From positions 29,705,865-29,769,864 of the forward strand of contig OZ024728.1 of assembly GCA_964016875.1 (NCBI GenBank): 64,000 nucleotides of DNA, read 5' to 3'. This document shows positions 53,269-64,000 of this stretch, in pieces. How positions within the stretch are numbered: position 1 is the stretch's first letter; every line of letters begins with the position of its first letter. The position numbers were made by a program, and so were the translations under genes. Source of the stretch: Fallopia convolvulus (Eukaryota > Streptophyta > Magnoliopsida > Caryophyllales > Polygonaceae). Below the pieces are notes generated by a model. It was not told where the DNA came from. It was given only the letters and a program-made list of their open reading frames with translations, and did no database searches.

Positions 53269-54611
53269 TGAGGTCTTTTTCAATCGTTTTACCTATCAAA
53301 GAAACCTTAACTTTTCCAAACTCAATAGAGCGTTAAGTAGGGGTCGATCCCACATAGACTCTTATATTTATGATACTACTTACGTTCCAAGTAACCAAGA
53401 TGTGGGGTTTTTTGGAATGATTATGTAGCTAACTAATCTAAAATGCAAATTAAAACTAAATATGAATGCAAGGATGATTGTAAATACATGTGAGAAATAT
53501 GTTCAACTAGTTAAATCCATCATAGATATGCTTATTGATCATTGATTCTCTTGATTCTCACTTCACTTGAATAAAAGTATCTTGGATTATGATCCAAACT
53601 TCATATTTAGTTGATAGAACTAACATTCTAAATAACCCTAATCATTTAACAACCTAGGAACTTCTAGATTCAATTAAACAACAACTTTATGAGTCATGCA
53701 TCGATAGAAACAAACACTTGAAGCAAATAGTTATTCAAATTATTTGTGGATTTATTCACTTCTACAACTGAATTGTCCGAACGGGTCCAAACAATTATAG
53801 ATTCTACTTTATCTAACCAATCCCAAATGGGAATTAATCAAATTAGTTGTAAATTAACCTAGAAATTCTATTAGGTGACCAATCTAACAAAATCCTAGAA
53901 TGACTTTGATGCAATTAAGCATAGGGAATAAAACATATTCGAGTTTGTTCAGAATCAATCAAACCTCGCAATAAATGCAATCTATGATTTCAATAACTAG
54001 TCAAAAACAAAGGATTTAGCAATGCATAATTAGATTAAAGAAAGCTTACAAATTGGTTCAAAGGTTGCTCCTTGAGAAAACTCTCTAAAAGTAACCCTAG
54101 CTTCCAAATTGTGATTCTAAAGTTTTGAAAGAAAAAGTCAAACCAAAGCTTAAATACCCCAAAGACTTTCTAAGATTAATTCCATCCCTTATTACATTAA
54201 ACACGTCGGAACACATAATATCAAGGTCCAACTCGAAGCCCAAATAGCCGGCCCAATTGATCCGCGGAGAAACAAATGGCGTGGGCATTTCCCTGGGTTG
54301 CGCGGCAGCGCACCCTTGCACTCGAGCCCGCGTCACAATACACTAAGCCATCTTCTTCGTTGCTTTGCTCCTTTGGGCCCTAGCTCTTGAAATTGTTAAT
54401 TGAACCTCTTTAATCTCCATCTTGATCTTCTAATGCACCACCAAAACCAGCTTGGATCACGTCCCGCCTTGCTCCGTTACCTAAAAACCTACAAAACTGA
54501 GCAAAACAAGCGGAATCTACCCAAAAACACTAAACCATAGAAACTAAGCTAAAACTAATGCAAAACAAACATAAACATGCATCCTAACCTATACTTAAAT
54601 GCAAGCTATCA
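53269..54611 (-). repeat. TR-GAG element 3' LTR (1343 bp)
   Basis: On the minus strand it starts TGATAGCTTGCATTTAAG and ends GAAAAAGACCTCA. Matches the right LTR over its inner 1.2 kb (for example AAGGTTGCTCCTTGAGAAAA at 54060 and 58236). Confidence 0.87.
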
Positions 54612-56388
54612 AATTCCCCCATGCTTAAACCTTTCTTGTCCTCAAGGAAGACACAATTCCAAATCACACCATAACATTGCAATTATGCATTCATCTTATA
54701 ACAATCGAGCAATTCAACATGTAATCAAAACTTGACCAAGACATCATAGTATGCATATTATTCAAGCATAGAGCAAAAATCATTTATTCAGCGTCCTAAT
54801 TCTCCACCGTTGTGGACCAAATACACAACAAAAATCATGAGAACGTTTAAGGGATGTAACGGGGCCAAGGTAAAGAGAATTTGGAAGGGATAATATTCGG
54901 TGATGTGGTGCTAAATCCGGGAACTATAACTAATCCTAAACTCAAAATTCAACACACTTCACACATTACTTTTTAATACCTCCAACTCAAGTTTACAACT
55001 CCTTACATTCATTTAAGCTCATTGTTTCTTTCTTTCTTCTTTTCCACTTTTGCCTCTTTTCCAACTCTTTTTTTCACTTATGAAGATTACTTCTCTTCTA
55101 AGCTCAACTTTTAATCCTTTGCAACATATTTTTCACCTTCATTTTTTTCAATTTTCACACTAGAGTTGTATTCCTTTCTTCTACCTCTACTTAAAACTCT
55201 CCCATACTTATACAAAACTTACGCAAAACAAAACCACCTAAAGTCCTAAATCCTTGATGGGTCAAGCTTATTAGGCTAGTGATTATTTTGTGGAGCGTAT
55301 CAAAAGTAGGCTATAAGGCTCAAAAGAAATGTGGTATCGATCAAAACATGGATCTTGTAAGGTAGGAAGTGAAATAATAGGCTAATAAAAAAAAACATGC
55401 CTTAAACATTTTAATGTCATGCATTCAATCATGTAAAGTTATCTTGAAAAAGAGTCATAACGCAAGTTCTAGAGCTAGTAAATCAAGGTGATACACTCAA
55501 GAATATAGAGAACAATATATCAATCAAAGGCCAAAATCTCACAAGGTAAATTGTGTCTAGAACTTCAAAATAAATCTAAAACTCAAGCTATTATACACAC
55601 TCAATCATATAGTTAAAGTAAATAATCAAAGATCATGCTCATATCATAGAAATTTCAGCGTATCGTGCAAATCATGGGTTAGGATATAATCAAAGCATAG
55701 AAAAACAAGAGGTATCATAAAATGGGGAAATAAGAACCTAAATGCAATATTTTTTGTATTTTTTTTCAAAAATTTTTTCAATTTTTTTTTCATTTTTTCA
55801 AGATTTTAATCAATGCATGCAAAAATTAAACATGCCTAATCTAATGCAACTACATGAAATGCAAACAAGTAATTCCCTTCCCCCATGCTTAAAACTTACT
55901 TTGTCCCCAAGTATACTAAAAATAAAAGAGAAGAGAAATACTCACAAAACTCTAGTTATACGAGTAGTGTTGGTAATCCAACGGTGGTGGTGGTGGATCG
56001 CTCTTCTTCGAGAAATCAATCTTCAGACCTAGGGTATCTAAAAACAAACAAAAAAACTACCTAAAAAGCAAAAGATTAACTGAAAATTAAATCTACTCTA
56101 AACCTTGGGTTGCCTCCCAAGAAGCACTTATTTAACGTCATTAGCTTGACCCTTAGCATGAATTGACAAGATTAGACATTGTCAATGCCCTTGGCAACTT
56201 TTGAAACCCCTATACACACATCTCAAAAAAGCATAAGTAACAAATTGATAAATTAAAGATGCATAATATAACTTTCAAAGACCGTTTTAATTTATCAAAC
56301 ATGTGTGCCCAGTGGCATGAAATGACATTTGCTCGTATAAATTCAACACAAGTGGTGGCTTTAGAAAATACTTACCATATGATTCAAA
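54612..56388 (-). other. TR-GAG element 3' non-coding internal region
   Basis: 1.8 kb without a supported frame. It carries the polypurine tract beside the LTR, a long T-rich run (55740-55800) and the conserved Athila/Tat block at 56101-56150. The plus-strand open frame at 55742-56032 crosses the T-run and is not supported. Confidence 0.6.
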
Positions 56389-57360
56389 TCACTTGGTAGA
56401 AATAGCATTTGTATCAGAGATGAACTCCATATATTTCTCATCATCCACCTTGTGTTGTAGACTTGGCTCCTCATCTTGGAACTCCATAAGCTCTAGATGT
56501 GAGAAGGTGGGGAAATTGGAACATGGGATTTCAAGGCCTAACATAGGGCACACCATGACAGCGGGAGCCTTAACAAATGTATCATGTTGGTCTTCTCCCT
56601 CATGGTTGTCAATTTCATCAACAAAGAAGTCATCATGGTCGGCAAAATAATCTTCTTCCAAAACCACGGAACCCTCAAACTCATGACTCCACATGGGTGA
56701 AGATGACTCAGGCTCACTAGACTTTGTAAGTATCTCTATGCCAACACAAACTTCATTTGGCTCTGTGATAATCTGCTCATCATGCCATATATGTGTAAAT
56801 TCATATTGGGCATCAAATTCATCTTCATAACCCACATCAAGTGTGGTAGATTGCTCCTCAACTTGCATCTAGGTGTCTGACTCATGATTGCTTGATTCCA
56901 ATGTGATTCCACCACTCCTTTCACACAACTCAAAAGGGCATGAGATTGTGGAATGAAAATTTTAAGAACATGACTCACAATGCTCCTTGATTATAGTATA
57001 TGCCCCTATGGAGAGATCCCTGATTATATCCTCAAGGGACGTATCAATCGGATGAGGTGGTTGGGAAGATGACTCAACCAGAAAGCTTTGATGGCTCATG
57101 AAACATAAGAAATCCTAGCATTCCTCAGGTCCAATATATAAAAGCCTCTCATTGCTCATGTAGTCATCCAATCCTCTTGTCTCAAGATTCATACCATGGA
57201 TAACTCTCATGTTCACCTCTCCATCACTGTATCCTATTCCCTAAGTACCAAGCTCGAACACATGGTCTTGAAATCTAGAAATGTAGTCATAGAAGTGTTC
57301 ATCTCGCAACTGTCTACATTCAAAAAAGCCATGGATCAGTAGCACGGGTGTTATAAACCG
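56389..57360 (-). pseudogene. gag: TR-GAG element: gag C-half fused to an acidic tail
   Basis: One minus-strand frame, broken by about four stops, reads FFECRQLRDEHFYDYISRFQ, VNMRVIHGMNLETRGLDDYM and LLYIGPEEC,(stop)DFLCFM. This parallels Athila gag ERFKELLRQC...GMNAETKNRI...SDDSWELL in the window. It continues as an uninterrupted 159-residue tail (56868-56389) rich in Asp/Glu (EEDYFADHDDFFVDEIDNHE) with no domain I recognise. The acidic tail replaces the zinc knuckle and protease. Function unknown; possibly a Gag-like packaging protein. Confidence 0.6.
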
Positions 57361-57417
57361 CAAAATAGGTTCACAACACCAAGAATAGCACACAAATAAA
57401 CACACAAAAAGAGACGA

Positions 57418-57437
57418 GTCCGTGACAACGACGCCAA
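57418..57437 (-). other. TR-GAG element primer-binding site
   Basis: TTTTGGCGTCGTTGTCACGG on the minus strand, a few bases inside the right LTR. TGGCGTCGTTGTC is the Tat/Athila-type variant of TGGCGCCGTTGCC. Confidence 0.7.
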
Positions 57438-57444
57438 AATTTAA

Positions 57445-58641
57445 TGAGGTATTTTTCAGTCGTTTGACCTATCAAAGAAACCTTAATTTTTCCGAACTCA
57501 GTAGAGCGGTAAGTAAGGGTCGATCCCAAAGACACTCGTGTATTTATGTTATTACTTATGTGCCAAGTAATCAAGATGTGGGTTTTTTTTGAATGATTAT
57601 GTAACTAACAAATATAGAATGCAAATAAAAACTAAATATGAATACAAGGATGATTGTAAATATATGAGAGAAATATGTTCAACTAGTTAAATCGATCATA
57701 GATATGCTTATTGATCGTTGATTCTCTTGATTCTCACTTCACTTGAATAAACTATCGTGGATTATAATCCAAACTTCAGATTTAGTTGATAGAACTAACA
57801 ATCTAAACAACCCTAATCATTTAACTACCTAGAAAACTTCAAGATTCAATTAAACAACAACTTTACGAGTCAAGTATCAATAGAAACAAACACTTGAAGC
57901 AAACAGTCATTCAAGTTATTTGTGGATTTATTCTTTTCTACAAATGAATAGCCCGAACGGGTCCACACAATTATAGATTCTACTTTATTTAACCAATCCC
58001 AAATGTGAACTACTCAGATTAGTTCTAAATTAACCTAGAAATTCTGTTAGGTGGTCAATATAACAAAATCCTAGAATAACTTTGATTCAATTAAGCATAG
58101 GAATAAAACCTATTCAAGTTTGTTGAGAATCAATCAAACCTCACAATAATATGCAATCTATGGTTTCAATAACTAGTCAAACACAAAGGATTTAGCAACG
58201 CATAATTAGATTAAAGAATGCTTACAAATTGGTTCAAAGGTTGCTCCTTGAGAAAACTCTCTAAAAGTAACCTTAGCCTCCAAATTGTGATTCTAGTTCT
58301 GAAAGAAAAAATCAAACCAAAGTTTAAATACCCCAAAGACGTTCTAAGATCAATTCTATCCCTTATTACATTAAACACGTCGGAACACATAATATCAAGG
58401 CCCAACTCGAAGCCCAAATAGTCGGCCTTATTGGTCCACGGCGAAACAGATGGCGTGGGCATTTCCCTGGGTTGCGCGACCGTGCACCCTTGCACTCGAA
58501 CCCGCGTCATAGCACGCTGAGCCATCTTCTTTTTTGCTTCGCTCGTTTCGGCCCTAGCTCTTGAAATCCTTAATTGCACCTCTTTAATCTCCATCTTGAT
58601 CTTCTAATGCACCACCACAACCAACTTTGATCACGTTCTGC
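57445..58641 (-). repeat. TR-GAG element 5' LTR, outer end truncated (1197 bp)
   Basis: The inner end is CTGAAAAATACCTCA on the minus strand. At 58641 homology with the left LTR stops after GATCACGTTCTGCT, about 145 bp short, and Athila A3 LTR sequence begins. Confidence 0.85.
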
Positions 58642-59874
58642 TCATATCCACCTTTGTAGTCGTGTTTTTAGGGTGTGTTTTTGTGTGTTCGAGTCTTTTT
58701 CTTTAGTTTTATTTTTTGTTTTGAGTCATTTGTGTAGGTTTTCGTATTTGCTTAAGATATGGAGTCTACATAAGCTTTGGTGGTGTTTTTATAGGTTTTG
58801 CAGCTTTTTTGGAGCATATTTTGAAGAAAGGAGGAAAACACTTAAAATAGCACTCAAGAGAGACATTGAAGATCAAGTTCAAACCATGAGAGAATTTTAG
58901 AGACCCGTTACCGAGCCTAAGGAGAAAGAATAAAGGCAAAATAAGGTGTAACGAACCCTATACCAAAGTTTTACTCTCAATTACAAGCCTGTTTACAAGC
59001 CCGTGTCAGTAGGAGCAGCAGAGTCGGCGCATTTAATGCACTTTTATCTAATATGTTTTATATCTTTAAATAGTTTTAAGGGATATATCTTTTAGAGATT
59101 TATTTCCTTATAGATAGCTTTAGATAGATTAGTTTTCTCTATAAATACTCTTGTCTAGCACCTTCTTTTAATCATCAATTGCCTTGGGGGCACGTTAGGG
59201 GGAAGAGAAGAGAGACAAGCGGCGAGTTTGAGGATTGCTTGGAGGACATGTTTTGTTTGGATTCAGTTTGTAAGCTTTTCCTTTCAGTAATTCCAATTGC
59301 TTTGTTTTCAATTATGAGGTGTGAGTAGTCTCTCTCTCTAAGGTTGGAGTTAAACCCAACAAGGGTTATGTATGCTTGCCTTTGATCATGTCTTAATTTT
59401 TTTTATTATAATTCTTCTCTCTTGTTCTTGACTCCTTGAAACGAAGGTGGATATGAATTTCTCATTCATGGTTTAAGCGAAAGCAGAAACCTTGAATCAA
59501 AATAGTCAATTTAGGGTTTTGAAGCGAAAGCGAATCAATCCTAGTTGAAGTAGATAAGTTAGATAGTAAGTTATTTGATTGAACGAAAGTTAGTTGATTT
59601 ACTTGCTTAGGTTAACGAAAGTTAACAACTTTATATGATAAAAGCATGATCTATGTGTTTCATTGGCATATGTATGCATAATTGTTGTTTGGGGGGATAC
59701 CTTAACTTTAGAATTTCTCTCTTTTGATTTAAAAATCTAAACTTTCTCTCTTAATTGCGCTCTAAGTAAGAACAAAACTTGATACTGACTTTCTCCCGTG
59801 GACGAACCTGACTCCCCTGTACTCAACGGGGTCTTGATTATAAATTTATTTGTTGTCAAGAAACTCTGCCAACA
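58642..59874 (+). repeat. Athila A3 5' LTR (1233 bp)
   Basis: Starts TCATATCCACCTTTGTAG (TG expected) and ends ACTCTGCCAACA. Colinear with 20352-21703, including the TATA box (CTCTATAAATACTC at about 59137-59150) and GTAAGC (59270-59275). The altered first dinucleotide and the abrupt left border suggest a recombined edge and not a clean insertion. Confidence 0.85.
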
Positions 59875-60225
59875 TATTAGCTCCGTTGTAGGGGAGATTT
59901 CAATAGTGTCAAGTTTTGTTCTTTTTGCATTTTTCGGGACTCTGTCGAGTCGGTAACGACCCTCTAGGGACAGTTCTGACCTTGTTGAGAAACCTAGTTT
60001 TTCTTCTTTCTTCTATTTGTTTTTAGGAACACTATCGAGTCGATAACGATGCTACCCAGGTTGGTACCGACCCTGTTGACAGAACTCGGTTTTTTTGCTT
60101 TTCAGTTTTGGTTTACGAGATCACTACAGGCTCGTTACCGACCCTCTAGGCCTCGGTACCCACCCTCCTCTAAGAATCCATTTTGCTTTTGATTTCGCTT
60201 TTGTTTTTCTTTTTGCTTACAGTGT
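59875..60225 (+). promoter_or_regulatory. Athila A3 leader with degraded primer site and palindromic motifs
   Basis: The primer site has decayed to TTAGCTCCGTTGTAGGGG (TTGGCGCCGTTGCCTAGG in A2). Motifs TCGGTAACGACC (59950), GAGTCGATAACGATGC (60037) and GGTTGGTACCGACC (60059-60072) repeat the A2 leader pattern. A pyrimidine tract and CAG (60203-60222) precede the ATG. Confidence 0.6.
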
Positions 60226-61324
60226 ATGCCTACTGAAGGACGTCGTGTTGTCTCTAATCCAAAAGTAGACTCTAAACCCGAGTGATCCTTCCACCGCATA
60301 TTACGAGAAAAAAAAGCAATGGAAACCGCTGAAGAGATGGAACAACAGATGGCCGACCTCCGAGCACAGATAGAGCGGCTCCAAGCTGAAATAGATCGTG
60401 AAAAGGCACATACTGCTCAGTTACGGGAACTATTAAATGCCTTCCAAAAGAATGCCAAACAGTATATGCACCTAGAACTGAGGGTGCCAGAATATGCAAT
60501 AGTTCTCCCAGAAATAGATAAAGCTTTTGAGATCAAACCTCAATTCATATCATTGATCAAAAGGGCTCAGTTTGAGGGAAAACCCACTGAGTGTTCAATA
60601 GAACATATTAGAAATTTCCTTGATTTATGTGGCACTATTGCTGCTAACGGTGTCTCTTCATAATATGTTCTGTTGAAAGCCTTTAAGTGGTCTCTTACAT
60701 GAAAGGCCTTGAGCTGGTTAGAGAGCCTACATCCCAAGTCAATAAAGAAGTGGGAAACTCTGCATGACTTGTTCATGACAAAGTTCTTCCCTCCTGCAAA
60801 AACTACGGAGTTAAGGAAGCGCATTACCTCCTACCACCAGATGCCTAATGAGACCTTTGTGAAGACATGGGTGAAATTCAAAGAGATGCTTAGACAGTGC
60901 CCTACCCATGGGCAACCAGAATATGTACTCCAAGAAATCTTCTTCCAAGTGATCAATGTTGAAACGAAGAACCGCATCAACCTGCACACTGCTTGCGGTT
61001 TCATAGAGATGGATCCCGATGAGGCGTGGGCATTTCTAGACAAGTTGACCAACTACGATGCAATGTATGGAATGTAGTAGGCCCAACAGCCCCAATGAAG
61101 GCTCTATAATCCAAATAGGGACGAGGTAGACCCCAAAGTAAAGCACCAGTTCTTGCAAGATGAGATCAACCGTCTGAAAAAGCAGATAAGTTTTCTTAAA
61201 TCATCTCCATCTTGTCAAGAATGCGGGCTCAAGCCCATGCTACTTCTGCCTACACTAACTTGCAACAGGTTCGTGTTGTTGAGGCATATGAAGAAGCTAA
61301 CTACATGAGGGGTCCATATAGGAG
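60226..61324 (+). pseudogene. gag: Athila A3 gag
   Basis: Starts MPTEGRRVVSNPKVDSKPE followed by TGA. The same frame resumes with a strong coiled coil (MEQQMADLRAQIERLQAEID, 60355-60440), QKNAKQYMHLELRVPEYAIV, and the capsid core EHIRNFLDLCGTIAANGVS, then a stop at 60661. Later parts are KTTELRKRITSYHQMPNE, KFKEMLRQCPTHGQPEYV and INLHTACGFIEMDPDEAWAF. The zinc knuckle is frameshifted (CQECGL..., 61218). Homology stops at about 61324, where gypsy C begins. The shared MP-GRRVVSNP start in A2 and A3 supports the chosen start. Confidence 0.82.
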
Positions 61325-61724
61325 TTGCACCCTCAAGGAGATGGACCATTCAAGGTCCTATGGCGCATCAACATCAATTCTTACATCCTCGACCTCCCGG
61401 GTAAGTACCCCGTCCACGCTTTCTTTAATGTCTTGGATCTCTCTCCTTACATGGATCCCGAGTTTCATGACGAGGAAACGGGGACGTTTCCCCCCCAAGG
61501 GGGAGGGTGATGTGAGCCCCACATTGACGGCGAGCCAAGAAGAGGACGATTTGTCCGTGCGCTCCAACGGACCCATTACTCGAGCCCAGACCGGTGCCAT
61601 AGCTCGAGCTACGGCATCCATTGTCGTGCGTGCCTACGCAAGCCACAACGCATCCACCGGCGCGTCCCTCTTAAAGTGTCTCACCAACATTGGAGCCGTG
61701 CTGCTACTCGACGCCGACACCTAG
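61325..61724 (+). pseudogene. pol: Gypsy C integrase C-terminus and tail
   Basis: LHPQGDGPFKVLWRININ and LDLPGKYPVHAFFNVLDLSP match the integrase C-terminal fold of CRM-like elements (gypsy B: GDGPFRILKRIGPNAYHVDL). A frameshift at the C7 run (61491-61497) moves the tail to another frame: DVSPTLTASQEEDDLSVRSN then GPITRAQTGAIARATASIVV, the same tail module as DGPITRSRAKKIAQGTTAIL in gypsy B. This family is more GC-rich than B. Confidence 0.78.
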
Positions 61725-62460
61725 CACCACGGTGCGGAGGACCTCGCATCCAATGCCATGTCAGCCACGCCCTGTACCGATTCCTATGCCTCGGTACCAG
61801 CCTGCATGTCTGCACCGGGCCAACCCGGCGTCGCGACATGAGGTTCGCGTGCGCCGCGCACCTCGGCCTTGTCGTGCCACACCTAGTGTGTCACGACATG
61901 CCTTGCGTACGTCGCGTGCCTCGACCTTGTCGTGCCATACCTAGTGTGTCGCGACATGCCTTGCGCTGGCGCGCCGACACCTTGTCATGGCCTTGTCGCG
62001 ACACTCACGACATGGCCACCATGACCATTTATGTTTTATTCCATTTTTAGTATTATTTCCATTCCGAACCTTACTATTTATGTCATTTCTACTTTTATAG
62101 TATTTTTGGGCTTGGGCTTGCGTGATGGGCCGCTTGCATGCCTTCCCCATGCGCCGCCCATGTCACTAGGGTTTTCGTGGGTGCGTCTCCTCTATATAAG
62201 AGGCACGCATATGCTTGTAATCTTTTACGCTTAATTTTGATATCGAATTGCTGCCGAATTATTCCCGCATTTATCATTGGGCGTCAAACACTATTTTCTC
62301 TTCTCATCCCATATTCTTCACGGCTAGGTCAAACTAGTCGTACTTCTCATCCTTTCACTTCTTCTCATCCAAGTCTAGGCGTTCTCGCCTCAAATCTATC
62401 GGTTACCACGGTGTCAAAGACCTAACACGCGTCCAAGCAAAGATCCGCTCGTGAATCCTC
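61725..62460 (+). repeat. Gypsy C GC-rich 3' region, probable LTR
   Basis: GC-rich DNA with a 58-bp tandem repeat (61861-61976), then a promoter-like TCCTCTATATAAGAGGCACG (TATA at 62191-62200). The end at about 62460 meets gypsy B RNase H directly. LTR borders could not be fixed because the partner is missing. Open frames on both strands reflect GC content. Confidence 0.55.
61861..61976. repeat. 58-bp tandem repeat in gypsy C
   Basis: CCTCGGCCTTGTCGTGCCAC at 61861 and CCTCGACCTTGTCGTGCCAT at 61919 start two adjacent 58-bp units, about 90% alike. A degraded partial copy precedes them (from about 61829). Confidence 0.85.
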
Positions 62461-63906
62461 CAATGGGGTTCACATCAGTAGTTGACGCCCTTTCTCGTAG
62501 GTACGTTCTCCTAAACAAATGTGATGTGAAAATCCTTGGATTTGTAATGATTAGGGAATTGTATGCTAGTGATCCTCGCTTTGTTGAAATTTATAAGAAT
62601 TGCATGTCTAGGAAAGAAGTTGACTCTTACTTTGTTGATGATGGTTAATTATTTAAAGATGTAAAATTGAGAACACTACTATTGGCCGAAAATGAGTAAT
62701 TATGTGCTTAGATTTGTTAAAAGTTGTGTTGTTTGTGCTAAAGCAAAATCTAGACTTAACCCTCATGGCTTGTAACAGCCCTTGCGTATTCCTAGTTCTC
62801 CTTGGGAGGACATTTCTATGGACTTCATTGTTGGATTGCGTAGAACTAGAAAAGGTAGAGATTCTATATTTGTGGTTGTAGACCGCTTTTCTAAAATGGC
62901 TCATTTTATTCGATGTCACACGACTGATGATGTTGTGCATATTGTTGATTTGTTCTTTAGGGAAATTGTTAGATTGCATGGCATTCCTTGTACTATTCTT
63001 TCATATCGTGATGCTAAATTTCTGAGTTATTTTTGGAAAAGTTTGTGCTCTAAGTTGGGAACTAAATTGCCATTTTCTACCTCATGTCATCCACAAACTA
63101 ATGGGAAAACTAAAGTTACTAATAGAACGTTAGGGGTTTTATTAAGAACTATGCTTAAAGCTAACCTCAAATGTTGGGAAGATGTTTTACCTTTTGTGGA
63201 ATTTTCTTATAACAGGCCAATCCATTCAGCCACTAAAATGACCCCTTTTGATGTTGTTTATGGGCTGAATCCAAAGACTCTAGTGGACTTGACACCTCAA
63301 CCATACAAGGGAAAGGAGAGCTTTGAAGCTAACAAGAGGGTTGAGTTTGTGAAGAAGCTACATGAGAGGACTAAGATGCACTTGGAGCGGAAATCCATGA
63401 CGTATAAGGACCAAGCTGACAAGGGGCGAAAATAGGTTGTGTTTGAAGAAGGTGATCTTGTTTGGGTGCATCTTAGGAATGAGAGGTTTCCCAACCAAAG
63501 AAAGAACAAGCTAGATCAGCGTGGCAATGGACCATTTCGAATCCTTAAGAGGATCGGCCCAAATGCTTATCATGTCGACTTGCCTGGTGAGTATAATGTC
63601 CATCCAACGTTTAATGTGGCTGATCTTTCTCTTTATGTGCCAGATTTTGATTCCGACGTCGAATTAGAGACGATTCGAGCTCAAGTGGAGGAGAATGATG
63701 CTATGAAACCAGCCATGTCTCCTACCGACATCGATGAGTTGATTCGAGTGCCTTTTGATGGACCAATTACAAGAAGTCGAGCTAAGAAGATTGCTCAAGG
63801 GACGACATCAATCTTAGTTCGATTGGCACCTATGGTTGAAGAGTCTAACAAGAAGAGATGGGTTACTTGTATTCAACATCAATTGAGCCCGGATTCTAAA
63901 GATTGA
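62461..63906 (+). pseudogene. pol: Gypsy B (plus copy) RNase H end, integrase and tail
   Basis: VVDALSRRYVLLNKCDVKIL starts the fragment. After YFVDDG comes TAA and a deletion of about 120 bp that removes the two zinc His residues. YVLRFVKSCVVCAKAKSRL is legible in another frame. The 62782-63435 frame has DISMDFIVGLRRTRKG (Asp 1), TILSYRDAKFLSYFWK (second Asp is Tyr) and HPQTNGKTKVTNRTLG (Glu is Lys), so two of three catalytic residues are lost. After a TAG (63433-63435), 63439-63906 encodes GNGPFRILKRIGPNAYHVDL and GPITRSRAKKIAQGTTSIL. Confidence 0.87.
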
Positions 63907-64000
63907 AGTGTTGGGCCGAGTTTCACATTGAATGGGGTGCCACTTTGCTATTTTGGGCCTTGTTCATCACTATTTCCTAATTTAGATACATGGAATGGTT
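62461..64000 (+). mobile_element. Gypsy B, plus-strand copy, 5' truncated, runs off the window
   Basis: Homologous to 47340-48900 (minus) but in plus orientation: end of RNase H, integrase and tail, then 3' untranslated sequence from 63907. The 5' part is missing at the gypsy C junction. The downstream LTR should lie just beyond the window if present. Confidence 0.85.

Larger units (their letters stand above)
53269..58641 (-). mobile_element. Non-autonomous gypsy element with partial gag (TR-GAG/LARD-like)
   Basis: LTRs at 53269-54611 and 57445-58641 (outer end truncated) flank 2.8 kb that lacks protease, RT, RNase H and integrase. Orientation is minus: primer-binding site TTTTGGCGTCGTTGTCACGG (57437-57418) lies next to the right LTR, and the polypurine tract (AAGCATGGGGGAATT) next to the left LTR. 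The Athila/Tat block GACGTTAAATAAGTGCTTC is at 56101-56150. It would rely on a related Athila/Tat element for its enzymes. It lies in copia-4 gag. The 5-bp site before it is GGTGA, and the partner was lost with the truncated right LTR. Confidence 0.85.

Noticed and set aside
53269..53428. C-terminal 53 residues of the 52874-53428 frame as part of copia-4 gag
   Set aside because: This stretch is TR-GAG LTR sequence (it matches 57445 onward). The frame merely stays open across the insertion.
55742..56032. Plus-strand 96-residue frame
   Set aside because: Starts in a T-rich run (Phe-rich) on the strand opposite to the element, with no domain.
61676..62150. Several overlapping open frames on both strands in GC-rich DNA
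   Set aside because: High GC lowers stop frequency. The frames are Arg/His/Pro-rich and overlap tandem repeats and a probable LTR promoter.

Overview
The window looks like an intergenic, repeat-saturated stretch of a flowering-plant nuclear genome, probably a eudicot, although the species cannot be named from this sequence. The evidence is AT-rich sequence with plant-type MITEs, one broken exon pair of a plant CBL-interacting protein kinase (CIPK), and nested Ty1/copia and Ty3/gypsy LTR retrotransposons that fill about 57 of the 64 kb. No intact protein-coding gene was found. Every recognisable reading frame is a decayed retroelement gene or a gene fragment.

Layout. 1-7074 is host-like AT-rich DNA with a Stowaway MITE (1134-1381), a 53-bp tandem duplication, a candidate Helitron 3' end (3021-3055) and the CIPK fragment (6271-6603, minus). 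7075-16494 is copia-1 (minus): 3' LTR, a third gene (ORF3), pol and a truncated gag. A solo Athila-like LTR with a perfect 5-bp target duplication sits in its RNase H, and a hAT MITE with a perfect 8-bp duplication sits in its integrase. 16495-23974 holds two partial Athila-like gypsy internal regions (A1, A2) sharing one LTR (20352-21703). 23975-27672 is truncated gypsy D (plus). 27670-30622 plus 39677-40777 is the 5' half of copia-2 (minus), whose LTR is split by gypsy E, a near-complete Tekay/Del-type chromovirus (30623-39676, minus).

40967-53268 is a rearranged block. Copia-3 (plus) carries RNase H and ORF3. ORF3 was hit by a CRM-like gypsy B (minus), by an Athila-type solo LTR and by copia-4. 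Part of this block was then tandemly duplicated (42995-47153 and 47150-52580), and each copy suffered its own deletion. 53269-58641 is a non-autonomous gypsy element (TR-GAG/LARD-like) with two LTRs, inserted in copia-4 gag. 58642-61324 is Athila A3, 61325-62460 is the GC-rich 3' end of gypsy C, and 62461-64000 is a plus-strand gypsy B fragment.

The most unusual observations are these. Copia-1 ORF3 has a 136-bp direct repeat placed just after the stop codon of both RNase H and ORF3. ORF3 itself is shared by two copia copies in opposite orientations. A palindromic GGTCGGTACCGACC-type motif recurs throughout the Athila-like family in coding and non-coding DNA. One Athila LTR subtype appears to have absorbed its own leader. 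The tandem duplication has a readable microhomology junction.
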